Assembly (NCBI GenBank): GCA_945859605.1
Contig: OX243824.1
Coordinates: forward strand, 25,062,814-25,126,813
Origin: Lumbricus rubellus
Lineage: Eukaryota; Annelida; Clitellata; Crassiclitellata; Lumbricidae
Direction: 5' to 3'
Length of the DNA stretch: 64,000 bases
Shown piece after piece: positions 12,386-25,241 of this stretch. The position numbers were made by a program, and so were the translations under genes. Within the stretch, counting starts at the first letter, position 1; every line of letters begins with the position of its first letter. The notes under the pieces are model-generated. The model made no database searches. It worked only from the letters and a program-made list of their open reading frames with translations, and had not been told where the DNA came from.

Positions 12386-15300
12386 CTGCCATAAAAAACA
12401 GCATAGGCCCATGGGCGTCCGCAGCGGGGCGCAAGGGGGCGCAAGTGCGCCCCCTGGATTTTTCGCACAGTTGCACATAAATTTAGATTATTTGGTTGTG
12501 ATTGTTACAACGCGATTTTCAATGTGATTATCGATTCGTTCTACAAGTTGAACCTATAATCTTTCTTTGGGCGCATAACGTATAGTTAAATTATAGGATT
12601 CTCACGTGGTAATATGGAAATTAAAACTGTCACCCATTAAATTTGGACCATGTGACAATTATTTAAAAGTTTACGCCCCCTAGAAAAATTCCTGCGGACG
12701 CCCATGCATAGGCCTACGTCACACCATGGACGTCCGCACATAAGGAGGGAGGGACGCTTTGACACACCATGGATAATTGACACTTATGTTTTTAATTACC
12801 TCTTTTTGTTTTGATAAATTTCTTCGCACTAACTGCTCTTGATAACAATGACATAGGCTACAGAGAGACAGTGAGACACTTTTATGTAGAAGCCTCTTTA
12901 AGAAATACTCGTGCCCTGAAATTCTCTAGGCTACTTTTCATTTACCCGCTCTTGGGAAACATTTAGGCACCTACACCATTGTGTTTTGTCCCCTCCTGCA
13001 AAAATATGTGCGGGCCTCATGATTAACACAGTAATACTTATATCAATATAGTTATTATTATAATTAACAAAAAACAATGATTACACTGGTCTTGTCTATA
13101 ACAGGAATTCAAAAACAGCGTAGTTTCCTTTTTCAATATTCTATTCATCTGTCAAGATAGATGGATAGGCCTATAGTTGTTTGCGAAAGATCGAAGATAT
13201 AATTGTTCTCTGACAGTGTTTTTGTGTTTGTTCTGGGCCTGTACACATTTAGAGTTAGGCTATTATAGGCTACAGCATGTAGGGCTTTTCTGCAATGTTT
13301 GCATACTATAAGAGCCTATACTGCACCAAAAGTGCACACTTGCCTGCATTCAAAGTTTAAAACTGTGCCTCTAAAAAATTAATACTATCTTATTATGTTA
13401 CAAGTTACAACTGCATGTAATTTTCGAAATACAGGACGAGTGAAACACGCATAGGGTTCCGCGGGCAAATGAGTAGGCCTACTTTGAAAAAGGTTCCCCC
13501 ACTACAAAAAGGTTGGAAACCACTGGCCTACCCGCTGCTGCATTACCGCGTTACTTATAATGCGCAACTGTAACAAGTCACCGCTTTGAGGTAACTGTTG
13601 GGATAACTACACTGTGTCCCAATAAATCGGGGGCCCCTTTTTATAATGTTAATAAAACTGGCAAATATTCATTGATTTTCAAAATTTCAAAACTGTTTTT
13701 GTCCTGAGATAATTATCTACAAATTGGTAATTTATGAACGGCCATCACTAAAAAATAGCGTCATAATGACGTCGTTAATTTACATATCGAAACCAAATGT
13801 CAACAAAAATCGTTGTGTTCGGTACTTAACATTTGAATTCTCTGCTGCAAATGACGTAATTGTGACGTCAATATTTAGGCCAGCAACTTCATATTTGAAT
13901 CAGTGGAAGATAATTATCTCAGGATAAAAACAGTTTTGAAATTTTGAAATTCGATTAAGAGTTGCCTGTTTTATTCACATTATGAAAATGGGTCCCGATT
14001 TATTGGGACACAGTGTAGTTACCTTAAAATAGCAAACAGAGGTAACTGATAACTTTTTTGAGGTAACGGTAAAACACAGATAATTATAGTCTATTAGGCC
14101 CACTCTGCGTTTACTTTTAAACAAACCTATGTTCGCGTTGTCTAAGCGTTGTATTGAACAGAGTCCTAATGCTACCGATCCAATGGCCAGAGGATACGCG
14201 CTGACCTAATGCCCTCAAATCGTATTCTCACTCACCATAGTATTCCTGTAATTGGTCGACTTTAGAATTGATTTGCGTCTCAAGGGAACTAAACTTTTCC
14301 AATACCCCATCAACAGGCTGTTCCGGTTCTTTGCAGCACTATAAATATCAAAATAGCTCATAAGATAAAACAAAGAACATTATTGAATTTGGAAAATAGG
14401 CCTGAATCTAAAATTAATATTAACATAGTGTCAACAGACTCAGCATACATGTAGCTCATACGATCAAACAAAGGACATTAGCCTAATAATTAATTGTTAA
14501 TATTTAGATGTACAATGTAGGTCTATTTTCCAACTTCAATCATTATTGCAAAAGGAGATCTTCAACCGAAGGGCAAACACGACTGATAGCCTTCCTTAAA
14601 GCTGTGAATTGTCTCAAAAACGATCAGCAAGCATTTCTACTCTTGCATTGGAAAATTTCTAGGCCAACATTGCTTTAGTTTTTAAATAATTGATGCCTAT
14701 CATGTCCTCGAGTCACCTTGCATCAAGATTACGAATTAGTAGCCTATATCCTACAAATGCGTTTAGTAAAGCATTTCGACTCACACTCGCACGCACTCAT
14801 GCACAAGCATGACAAACTGGTCCTATGCCCCGTTTACCTGTTGTTGGTCGCTTGCAGTTTTAGCCATGACCACCTGATGTTCTAGCATTCGAACGAGTTG
14901 TCTCGCATCGTCTCTTTCGTGAGTCAACTTACAAAGCGACTTCCTAAACTCTTCTATCTCCTGTAATAAAAAACGAATTCTCTGTGCATACAAGGTTGCG
15001 GTACCGGTACGCTGCAGTGAAGTAATCGAAAGCGAACACAAAAGTCATGACTGAGACTGCTGCCCTCTTCACAGTAACTGTTGTAATTAGGGACAAAGAT
15101 CATGTTCTCCGTGAGTTCTTCTCTATTAGGCATACTGGCAAATAAAATCTCTGCCCCAAGCCTCATCCGTTTGTACTTGCAAGTAGTAGGCTAACAATAA
15201 GAACTTTATAGCACGAATGCTTTTACTATGTTTCATCTGCTAATGGCGATTGTTACATGTAGTAAAAGGGTTAACTGCGCGTTATGACGACCGGTTATTT

Positions 15301-18300
15301 TCTCAATAAAAACCAATATCAATCAAAAAAGTCGTCTTAAATTGCGATGATGACTAAACTTTTAGGCTAAGATGCTGCTAGACACCTGAGCATATGGCAG
15401 TAGGCTAGGCCTATGAACAAGACCAATCGTGCAGATTGATTTAGAGACGCCAACCTTCGTGTAGTCGTTTTCAATTCGCATAATCTGACAACTGATCGAT
15501 TCGCATTTCTCCTGCAGGATGTCCCTTTCTCTTTGATTCTTGCACAGCTTTCGATTTTGATTCTCCACTTCGCTCAGTAGCTCTTCATTCTGATCGCAAG
15601 GTAAAGCAAACACCGAAAGAGCTTTTAACAGAACCCGAAGAGTTTCTTGAGACTATAGGGCGGCTTGGGCCTACATAGAAGAAGAAGATGATGATTACGA
15701 AGAGCCGTTTTTAAGGCCTATACCATGGGATAGCCACGGGTAGGACCTACCAAATGACTCATTTTCCTAGCCTCGACATACATGTAGCCTATGATAGGCC
15801 TAGGCCTAACAGATAGCAAGTCCATTAACTTGCCATTAAATCTTCCCACCGTGTAGGCCTATCTTTCCGCCGTGTATGTAGTCAGTGTTCTCAGCTGAGT
15901 TGGCTAGAGGTTGCAAGTGCGGTCGGTAGGTGACGTAGGTCCAAATACCGAACCAAATTAATGTCTGTACTATTTGGATAAGTTACATAATTAATTATTC
16001 TAGAGATGCTACAGAGAAAATATTATTGTTGACCAATATGGAAAACGTAGTTCAACATGAATACAAACTAAACCGACGAGACGCAGAAACCGATATTTGT
16101 TAGCGCTTTGGCTTTGCATCGCCTTCTTATCACTGTGTATTTGGACCTTGACGAAGTCTTTCGACAATCATCGGCAGCATGGACGCCCGCTGAAATTTTT
16201 GCAGGAGGGGGCATAACTCGATGGCCACGGTTAAGGTGTTTTCAACAAGAGGTAAAAAAATGCAAGGCAGGAAATTAAGAACATACATGCGTAGCCTATA
16301 TTTCATAGAGGTTTCTTAAAATAAATCTCTCAGTTTCACTTTTTAAAAATTATTTTGTATTATGACTAAGCTTAGTTATAGTTTCTTTAGTGTTATGAAA
16401 TTTTTAATAGCCAAAAAGTAGTAGTTAGAAAAAAGGTTTCAGTTTTCCAAGGGGCAAGTGCCCTCTCTTGTGCCGGTGTCAAGAAATGAAGTCTCCCTCC
16501 CCCCGATACAAAGTCTCCCCTCCCGAAAGAGGGTCTCCTCCTGGCTGAAAAATCTGTTTTAGAAAACATTTTTCTAGTTTAAAAGTATATAAATGTTCGT
16601 GTTAAATAACGTGCTATCGTGTTAGCAACGCAAACTAACGGTTTGATATGCTCATCTATTCATTTTAAGTGACTTTAGCCGATTTCACGCTCAACGGGGG
16701 AGACTTTGTTTCGTGGACGGAGGAAATATTCTCTCCCCCGGAGACTTTATTTCAGAATATAGTCTCCGGGGGCGAATTTATTCTAGAACAGATCCTCCGG
16801 GGGAGAATCTATTTCGAAATAAAGTCTCCGGGGGAGACTTTTAGGGATAGACTCTGTCACGCGACACCGGCGCCCATGATCGACAGTTAGCATTAACTTC
16901 GCGTCATCAGCGGCATAATAGTAAGCAGACAAAAATATAATAATATAAACCTGCCCATGCAGTCTTGCCTCAATGAATTGTTTCGTAAAGCAAGACAGTC
17001 AAACACAAGCCCCGTGTTGTCGTAAGAAGAATGCGTTGCGCCGCTGGTGTATACTCTCCGACTATCCTACATAGAAAACTGGTTACCTTTCGAACGAGTT
17101 CCACATTCCGTTGCTCCGATTCCGCCTGTCCCCTCTCCATCTGATGTTTCCAGCATGACCTCTCCTTCTGAAGGTCATCTCTCGTCGACTGCGCGACTCG
17201 GTTCAACTCGTCCCTCAAATCGTCTCGTTGCCTAAGTGCCTACAGTTCATTAGACAATGACCGTATACGGTAGTTGGCAACAGGTTGTCTGTAAGTGTTA
17301 TGTTTGTATGTATGTAGGCACCTATGTATGTTTGAATGTATGTATGTATGTATGTTTGTTTGTTTGTATGTGCACTTGTTATAGCGCCCCTTCAAGTTCA
17401 CTACTCAGAGGCCCTCCCGACTGCAGCGCGGACACTGCATTGGAGTTTCATGCCGAAGCGCTGAGCAATTGCGAGTGAAGGACATGCCCAAGGTCCTACG
17501 CGGTGACTTGTGTTTCGACGATTCGAACCTGCAACTCTCCGGCTGCTAGGCAACGAATACGCCATGCATAGTGCATACATTGTGTATACATAGCCTACAT
17601 GCATGCAAACATAAATACATGCATGGGTGATCCTGTTAGCATCATTTGGATACAATAATAAAAAATAGAATAGAAATAGAATAAAATACCTCTAATACTT
17701 CAAGTTGCGCCGTTTCGAAGTTAATGATGAATGACGACCAGTGTCCATACAATTCTGCCTCACGATCCATGGCGAAGGAGCAGACGGATTTCGTGGAAAG
17801 AACTCTCTCCATCAGTTCATCCCTATCCCTGCGCAGTGGACACGCAACGAATCCAGCTAGAGCATTGCCTTAGAATTGCGCTCGTGAATAAGCTGATGCC
17901 CTGCACTTAGCATTCGAGGATACGATTTTTTTAAAATTTTGTAATTACGAGGGTGAGGATAAATGGATCTCCCATTTGAGCCATATTAAGTAGACATGCA
18001 TGTGGGGCACTACTATCAATTTGTCACTGTAGGCTACACAAGGGCGGATACAGAAACTTTGGACGGGAAGGGGGGCCAACAATTTTTGGTCTTGGGTCCG
18101 GGAAAAATGTTGGGACTTGGGTCTGAAAATTTTTTCTTCCGTATCCGCCAAAAAAGTTGATGACTTTTTTTTTTAGTCATCCGCCAAAATTTTCCGGAAA
18201 ATCATACCATTTTGTCCGCCAAAAAAGTTGATGACCTTTTTTTTAGTCATCCGCCAAAATTTTTGGGAAAATCATACCATTTTGTCCGCCAAAAAAGTTG

Positions 18301-21300
18301 ATGACTTTTTTTTTTTTAAGTCATCCGCTAAAATTTTCGGGAGGGCCGCATTGCATGGGCATTTCTTAATAGGGGGGCCAAATTTTACAATATATACATT
18401 GTTCCACAGCATCTTCAATCCAAATGGGGGGGACCACGATACATGGAAATTCTAAATGGGGGGGGGGGCATGGCCGGATAAGCCCCCTCCCCCTGGATCC
18501 GCCCCTGAGGCTACATCCATAGCGATCCACCTGTAAGATTTGTTTTAGGAAATAAACGAATAGGCCGAACATAGGCCTACATACGGTCGCATAAAAATCC
18601 GCATCTTTACATTTACTGCACAAAGATGATTTACAGAAACGGTCAAAACCAGAATTTATATTGAAGAGACATGAAGCCGCAACCTGACTGCCGAAAAGAG
18701 ACCATTTTTTCTCATGCTCTACAGCCACACAGGTCACAGGTGATGCATGTGGTCGTCTATCCGGGTACTTAGCAGTTCTCTTGACTAAGTTATAGTTCGT
18801 TCAATTTAGCATGTAGAAGTCATGGATGTATAGCCACACACATTATCTAGGTCAGTGACCCAATAATTGACACCGGCTTCACATCCCGTCAGTTATAATA
18901 CAGGGTGGGCCACAAAAAAGTAATCCCTTACGGTTTTTTGCCCATATCTTGTCCAGAAGTAAGAATTTCGGAATGAAATTTTACAGTCGTAAAGACAATT
19001 CATATTTACACATGATGGCCAGATTTCATTAAAATATTTCAAACACAACAAAAGTTACGCCACGTTTAGTGAGGCCACCCACCGTTTTTTGACGATTCAA
19101 ACACGCGACGCAGCAAAAAGTTGCAAAAACAATTTAATTATTCTGGTCAATATCTTGGCCAGTAGTAAGAATATCGAAATGAAATTCTACACGCTTAAAG
19201 ATAGTTCATATTTACACATGATGTCCAGATTTCATCAAAATATTTCAAACAGAACAAAAGTTATAAAACATTCAGTGAGACCCTCGTCGTTGTTTTGACG
19301 ATTCTGAAGGGTGACGCAACAAAAAGTAGCAAAAACACACTTTTATTAAGTCTCATCTCAAATATTTGTTATCAAGTAGCCTTGATATTGCCAGATGATC
19401 ATTATTATTACTCTTTAAAAAAGAAACAGGGTTCCAGCGTAGCTGCACATCACTGAGAAGTCACTTAGCAAGATGACAATCAAATTGGTAAATAAGGAAT
19501 CTGTGACGTTAATCAACAGGTCCATCAAGAACTTTGCAAAGATAGCCTACTCAACAAAAGTTTTGTCACTGGTGGTGGGCACATTGAAGACAAGTTGTGA
19601 AGCTCTACCAAGTTCATGTGACAACAGTTATTTGAGATGAGACTTAATAAAATCGTGTTTTTGTTACTTTTTGCTGCGTTTCGTTTTTGAATCGCCAAAA
19701 TCGGTGGGTGGCCTCACTAAAAGTGGTATAACTTTTGTTGTGTTTGAAATATTTTGATGAAATCTGGCCATCATGTGCAGATATGAATTGTATTTAAACC
19801 TGTAAAGATTCATTTTTAAATTCTTACTTCTGGCCATGATATTAGCAAAAAGCCTAAAAAAATTGCGTTTCGTTTTTGAATCGTTAAAAAATGGTGGGTG
19901 GCCTCACTAAAAGTTATATAACTTTTGTTCTGTTTCACATTTGGCCACTGTGCGTAGATATGAATTACCTTCACGCCCGTAAAACTGGATTTGAAAAATT
20001 CCTATTTTTGGCCAAGATATCGACCAAATTTCGCAGGAATTACTTTTTTTGGTTCACCCTGTAGATGTGGAGCAAAACGAAGAGATAATATTACTTGATT
20101 AGTTGCCTTGTCAGTCGGCAGTTGTCGCTGGTGTCCGTACAGGAGACAATCGATGCTCGCTGGTTGCAGCATCTTACGCAAAGTCCAACGGCGGAGTTTC
20201 TCATCAATTTATCCACGGCAAGAAATGAATCTGTGCAACCGAGCTTTCGCTGAAGGTCTGTGGCTTCCAGTTGAAGTCGTTGAATCTCTGACCTGAGTCG
20301 CAATACAGCCGACACATTGCAGAGCTTTTTAAAGAATTTCAAGAACTGCTCAAGCTTTTCTTTTCCCTTCCTATATCATCCGTGGTAAATTACTCCCAGT
20401 CGGAGATCAATAGGCTAACCGAACTGATTCTTAAAACTAGCCTATTTTAACTCTGCAGAAGTGCTTCCGCAACCGAATGAATCCATTTAGAATTATTGCA
20501 CATTTTGTGCAGAACTATTGTACGCTAAAACGCTTGAGACATTGTAATCTTTCACTGCAACTGGTCAGGAAAACCGCAGCATCAGATAATTATTGGAGAT
20601 TTGGCGAATTAAAATTAAAAGAGTTAACAATATTTCTGCAAATCTTATACTGGAACAGCACAATAGGCTACAATAGAATGCTGCAACAGCTACATGTATG
20701 TCGTGAAGTGTAATACTATAATGCTATGCTATGCCATGTTTCCCTCTGACACGACGCAGCGCTCGTGAATAAGCTGGTGCCCCTCGCTCAGTCTTTAACC
20801 AACGCTGTAAAAGTAATTCGAGATTTCGATTAGATTACTGTACAATAACTGCCTTTGTAGTTATTTTCAATACAGAAGTGAAATTTGATTAAGCGAGCTA
20901 CATGTAATTAACTGTGTTCTGCAATAGATAGGCTAGTAGTTTGGTTCAACAATGAATATCAGATAATGTTATGACCTCGAAAATTTCAGCTGAGCCTCCA
21001 ATCTGCCGCTTTTCACTCCATGCAATCTGATTATTGTTTCCTGTTAAAACACGTATCACAGTTGCTGCTTCATATCTTGTTGCAAGTGATGCTTGATGTT
21101 GCACATCGATTCAGTGTAGTAAAGAATTACAGCCTTTAACTTCTCGCTATGCAATAATGTTCAGAAATCAAAGTTGTTTATCATTTTAAAGATATTTATG
21201 GTAGATCAGCGAGGTTCATATAATTATTATTTACGACGGAGCAAGCATGCAGTCTGGCCGCTCTGGCGCATCCCATGACCAAAAATTGCGTAACGGCGTC

Positions 21301-24300
21301 AGCGACATAGATAAGCGTCACATCACTGCCAAGCGTAAGAGAGAGACAGACAGACAAACAGACAGACAGATAAACAGACACACAGAGACAGCCCGAGAGT
21401 TAGTCTGGGTCCGAGCCGCATGAAAATCCCAACTGTAGTCCCGAAAAGATTATGACTCCTGGTATGTTTAAATAGTTATCTGTTTTATGCCGACGATTAT
21501 GATGCTGGTTAGATGATGACTAATCACGAAAAAATCTTCAGTTACGTACGAACTCCTTTTTGACTTTTTGGAAGTCGTATTTCGTGAGCAGGCGACTCAA
21601 AGCTGCATTGTTTTCGCCCGTTTGCGGAGAATTGGTGGCGAGGGACATCACAAAAGTCGAACCCTGTCACACGTTCAATCATCACACATAATACTAACTC
21701 CTCACGATATCTCTTTCCTGCTGCTCCTCCTCCTCCTCCATATCCTTTTCTTATAACCCATAGTCAAAGGCAGTGGCGGCGCCAGACACTTTTTGTAGCC
21801 AGGGCATAGCCAGGGCAGTCACACAAATAACCAGGGCAGAGGTCGAGTCGCGTGCTCGGTATACGTTACGGGCCTATACATAAGCTTATAATTAAGACAT
21901 GTTCAACATGTTCGGCCGAACAGGGGCCCCACACTTTTGGAGGCCCACACTTTAGGGGCCCACACATACGATTTTGTTAAGGAAACAATTGGCATATTCT
22001 ACCGAAATTTCGACCAAACGACTGAAAAAATGTCCTAAAATGTTTTTGGCCGAAGATCCCCTCAACAAATTTTCAGGACAGGGTCTCCACATTTCTGAAT
22101 CCGGCTCTGGCTACCGTGCTTGCCATAAAGTGATACCACAGCTGGGTTTTCCACTAGATCTGGCTTTTTTTGGCCTTCGTCTGGGTTTCTGGGTTTTTTT
22201 GGGGAGGGGGGCAAATTCCAGGTTTATTTTAGTTACTGGACCATTGTACACTGTGTCCGGATAAAAAGTAGAACACACAAAAAAGTGTCATAACTCGGTA
22301 AAAACTTTCAGGATTGCCTGAAATTTTAAACACAGCACCAGTGACCATATATACACGAGATCCTAAAACCGATTAGAAATATTTGTGAGTTTGTCAAATT
22401 TATAAGCGTTTAAAATGCAGCATACTTTTTTTTATCCGGGCACAGTGTCGGCTATTTACAACGCATGAATATTCGGCATGTGCACTGAGCATGTCAATAT
22501 ACATTGTATTTATAGTGAAATGCAATGTAAAATGGTTCTGCTACATGCTTTTTGTTCCACTAATTTTAATTTGAAACTTCACAATCAAGATCTGACGTTT
22601 AGTTGCCAATTCACGAATAGGCCTATAATAATTTATAATCTGCATGGTGACGTGGAGGAATAGCTCTTCGCGCTGTCGCAGAAATAAGCCGTTTCGAGAT
22701 TTCAATAATATTATAGACAAAGCCCTGCGGCCCCTGCTAGAACTTTTTCGATGCTAGAATTCTTCCTGCCAGAACTTTTGCCATGCCAGAATTTTGTCCT
22801 ACCCAGTGGTGTAGTGGGGGGAACGCCGTTCCCCCACTTCTTTCCAGGGATAATGGAACATTAATACTACTACTACTACTAATACATGTAATATTATTAT
22901 AAAGAGCGTTCCCTCACGTCATTTTTAGGACTACAACACTGGGACTCCTACCAGATTGCCCTGCCGGAAATTTTGCCTTCCAGAACTTTTGTCTGCCAGA
23001 ATTTTGCCCTATTTTAATGTTTTCCTTTACTGAGTTTTTCTATACAGTCAGAGCTTTTGCCCTGCCAGATGTTTTTCCTGTCAGCACTTTTGCCTTGCCA
23101 GAATTTTGCTCTGACAGAAATTTTCTCTGCTAGAACTATTGCCCTGCCAGAAGTTTTTCAATTTCCCAGAACTATTGCCTTCCTGAATGAATTTTTTCAT
23201 TCCAGAGAGCAGACGGGCGTGAACAGTAAGAAACAATATGCCTGAACAATTTCTGGCAGGGCAACGACCAGGGCAACAGGCAGGGCAAAGGCTTTTTTGG
23301 TAGGGCATTTGCCCTGCCATGCCCTGGCGTAGCGCCGCCACTGGTCAAAGGCGGATACATAACTGTTCGAGGGGGGGGGCAAACAATAATTATTATTGTC
23401 GACACCAAATTAGCTGATGACCTTTTTTAGTCATTTGCTCGACCAACTGACTTGAACAATGAGCATGTACCATTTTTTTCTAAGCCAATGCTAAAATGAC
23501 CATTGACCACCTGCTTTTGTTCAATGGTCATATCCTACTTACATACATGTACATGTACTCCCTTGCCCGCTCCATTGATCGAAAACTTCTTGAAACCTGA
23601 TGGGGGAGGGACCACGCCCCATGGGCATTTCTGATAGGGGCATGGTCGGATTGGCCCCCTGGACCCGCCTCTGCCCCTAGTAGACATTCTTCAGATTCAA
23701 TCGATCGATCAAACAGTTGAAAAATATGCTGCCCCCTTAATCGAGAAATTAATTACAGCGACAGCTATACCGCGCACCACTCCAAGAAGATATTCTTCAG
23801 CTCGCTATTGCCTGCTTTCCCCAAACATTTAAGTTCCACTTCTTGAAAAGTCCCTGTACATGATCCATTCCTTCGCCTACTATGTGCTTTATCCTTATGA
23901 GTGCAAACCACCTTGGCATCTCTTTTGCCTACCCTCTGGGCCCTATGGCAACCGAAATTGGATCTTCTTTTGGCGTCTCTTGAACACGGTAGTGCCCAGG
24001 GTGGTGCTGATAAATTTTCAGAAATCAGTGTAATTGGATTTCGGATTAGCCTAAATTTGGGTGTTTTATTCAGCGCTCATGTATTATAAGCTCTCCCTTC
24101 GCCAGGGCTGAAAGTGGTTTGGAAAAGTTGCCGGGTCTGACTTTGACGCACGACCACGCCTCTGAACCGTAAATTTTCTGACGACGCTTTTTTTAAAGCC
24201 ATTTGCCCAAAATTATCCAAACTCATACCATACATGTATATTTACCTAGTTTTGGCACCTGGCGACCGTTTTTGCGACCCTACTGAGACCCGGTGTCACG

Positions 24301-25188
24301 AAATAGAGTATCCCCCATATTAATAGTATCCCCAAAATGAGGAAAAGTCAAAAATAACACTTCCGCGTGCATTTATTTTTGCAAATTAATTTTCATCTGC
24401 TTTGTTTTGAACAATGACACTAACAGGTATGTTCAGTCCTACTAGATAATTTGTTTTGCTTTGGTTTTATAGCACTTAAAACATTTAAAACACTTAAAAA
24501 CACTCGGAGACACTAAATAATTTCGAGTTGCCTTTCTCTGAGCATTGCTTAGGTCACTTAAAACAATTATTAGAGTGACTTTAAATTTTGATTAGAGTAT
24601 AAATTTTTTAATTATAGCCTACGCATTTTTCACAAAATGGGATAGAATGGTTTATCCCCCCGGATAGTCTAGATCGGTTAATTCCATCCGGGGGATAGAT
24701 TAATTCATCCCCTCGGATAGCTTTCAGGGGGGATAATCCTTTTCATGACACCGGCAACAGCAGGTGTCGAAAATCGATGCCGGGTCGCAGACCCCGACCG
24801 ACCCGACTCACTTTCAGCCCTGCCCTGCACTTGACTTTCGATTGGAGCTATGTATACGGTCCTGTGCTGTTCTGTAAGGTTTAGAGGATGACTTTGGAAG
24901 AGTGCTTGCCTGGCGATGCATGTCCTGCGCTCTGTCTACATCCTCCGAAGTACTCAGCAACTCATCGACCAATCGCTGCTTCAGTCGCTCGTTAAGGACG
25001 GAGTTCTCTTCCACCAACGACCCAAGCATTCTTCTCACGGATATCAGTTCGCTCTATGAGAATTATAATTATCATCATCATCATTGTTGTTGTTATCTTC
25101 ACGATCACCGTTACCATTGTCAACTTCGTCTGCATCGTCATCCTCATCGTCATCGTTGTCATCATCATCGTCGTCGTCGTCGTCGTCG

Positions 25189-25241
<53 letters not shown>

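Larger units (their letters stand above)
21765..23673. mobile_element. hAT-type MITE (GGCGGATAC family) split by a second hAT element
   Basis: The left TIR CAAAGGCGGATACAT is interrupted after CAAAGG by the 1573-bp element at 21771-23343, whose own target duplication restores GTCAAAGG. The right end is the inverse of CAGAGGCGGGTCCAG at 23673. Outer flanks CCCATAGT (21757-21764) and CCCCTAGT (23674-23681) agree at 7 of 8. It lies in SDCCAG8 intron 4. Confidence 0.75.
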
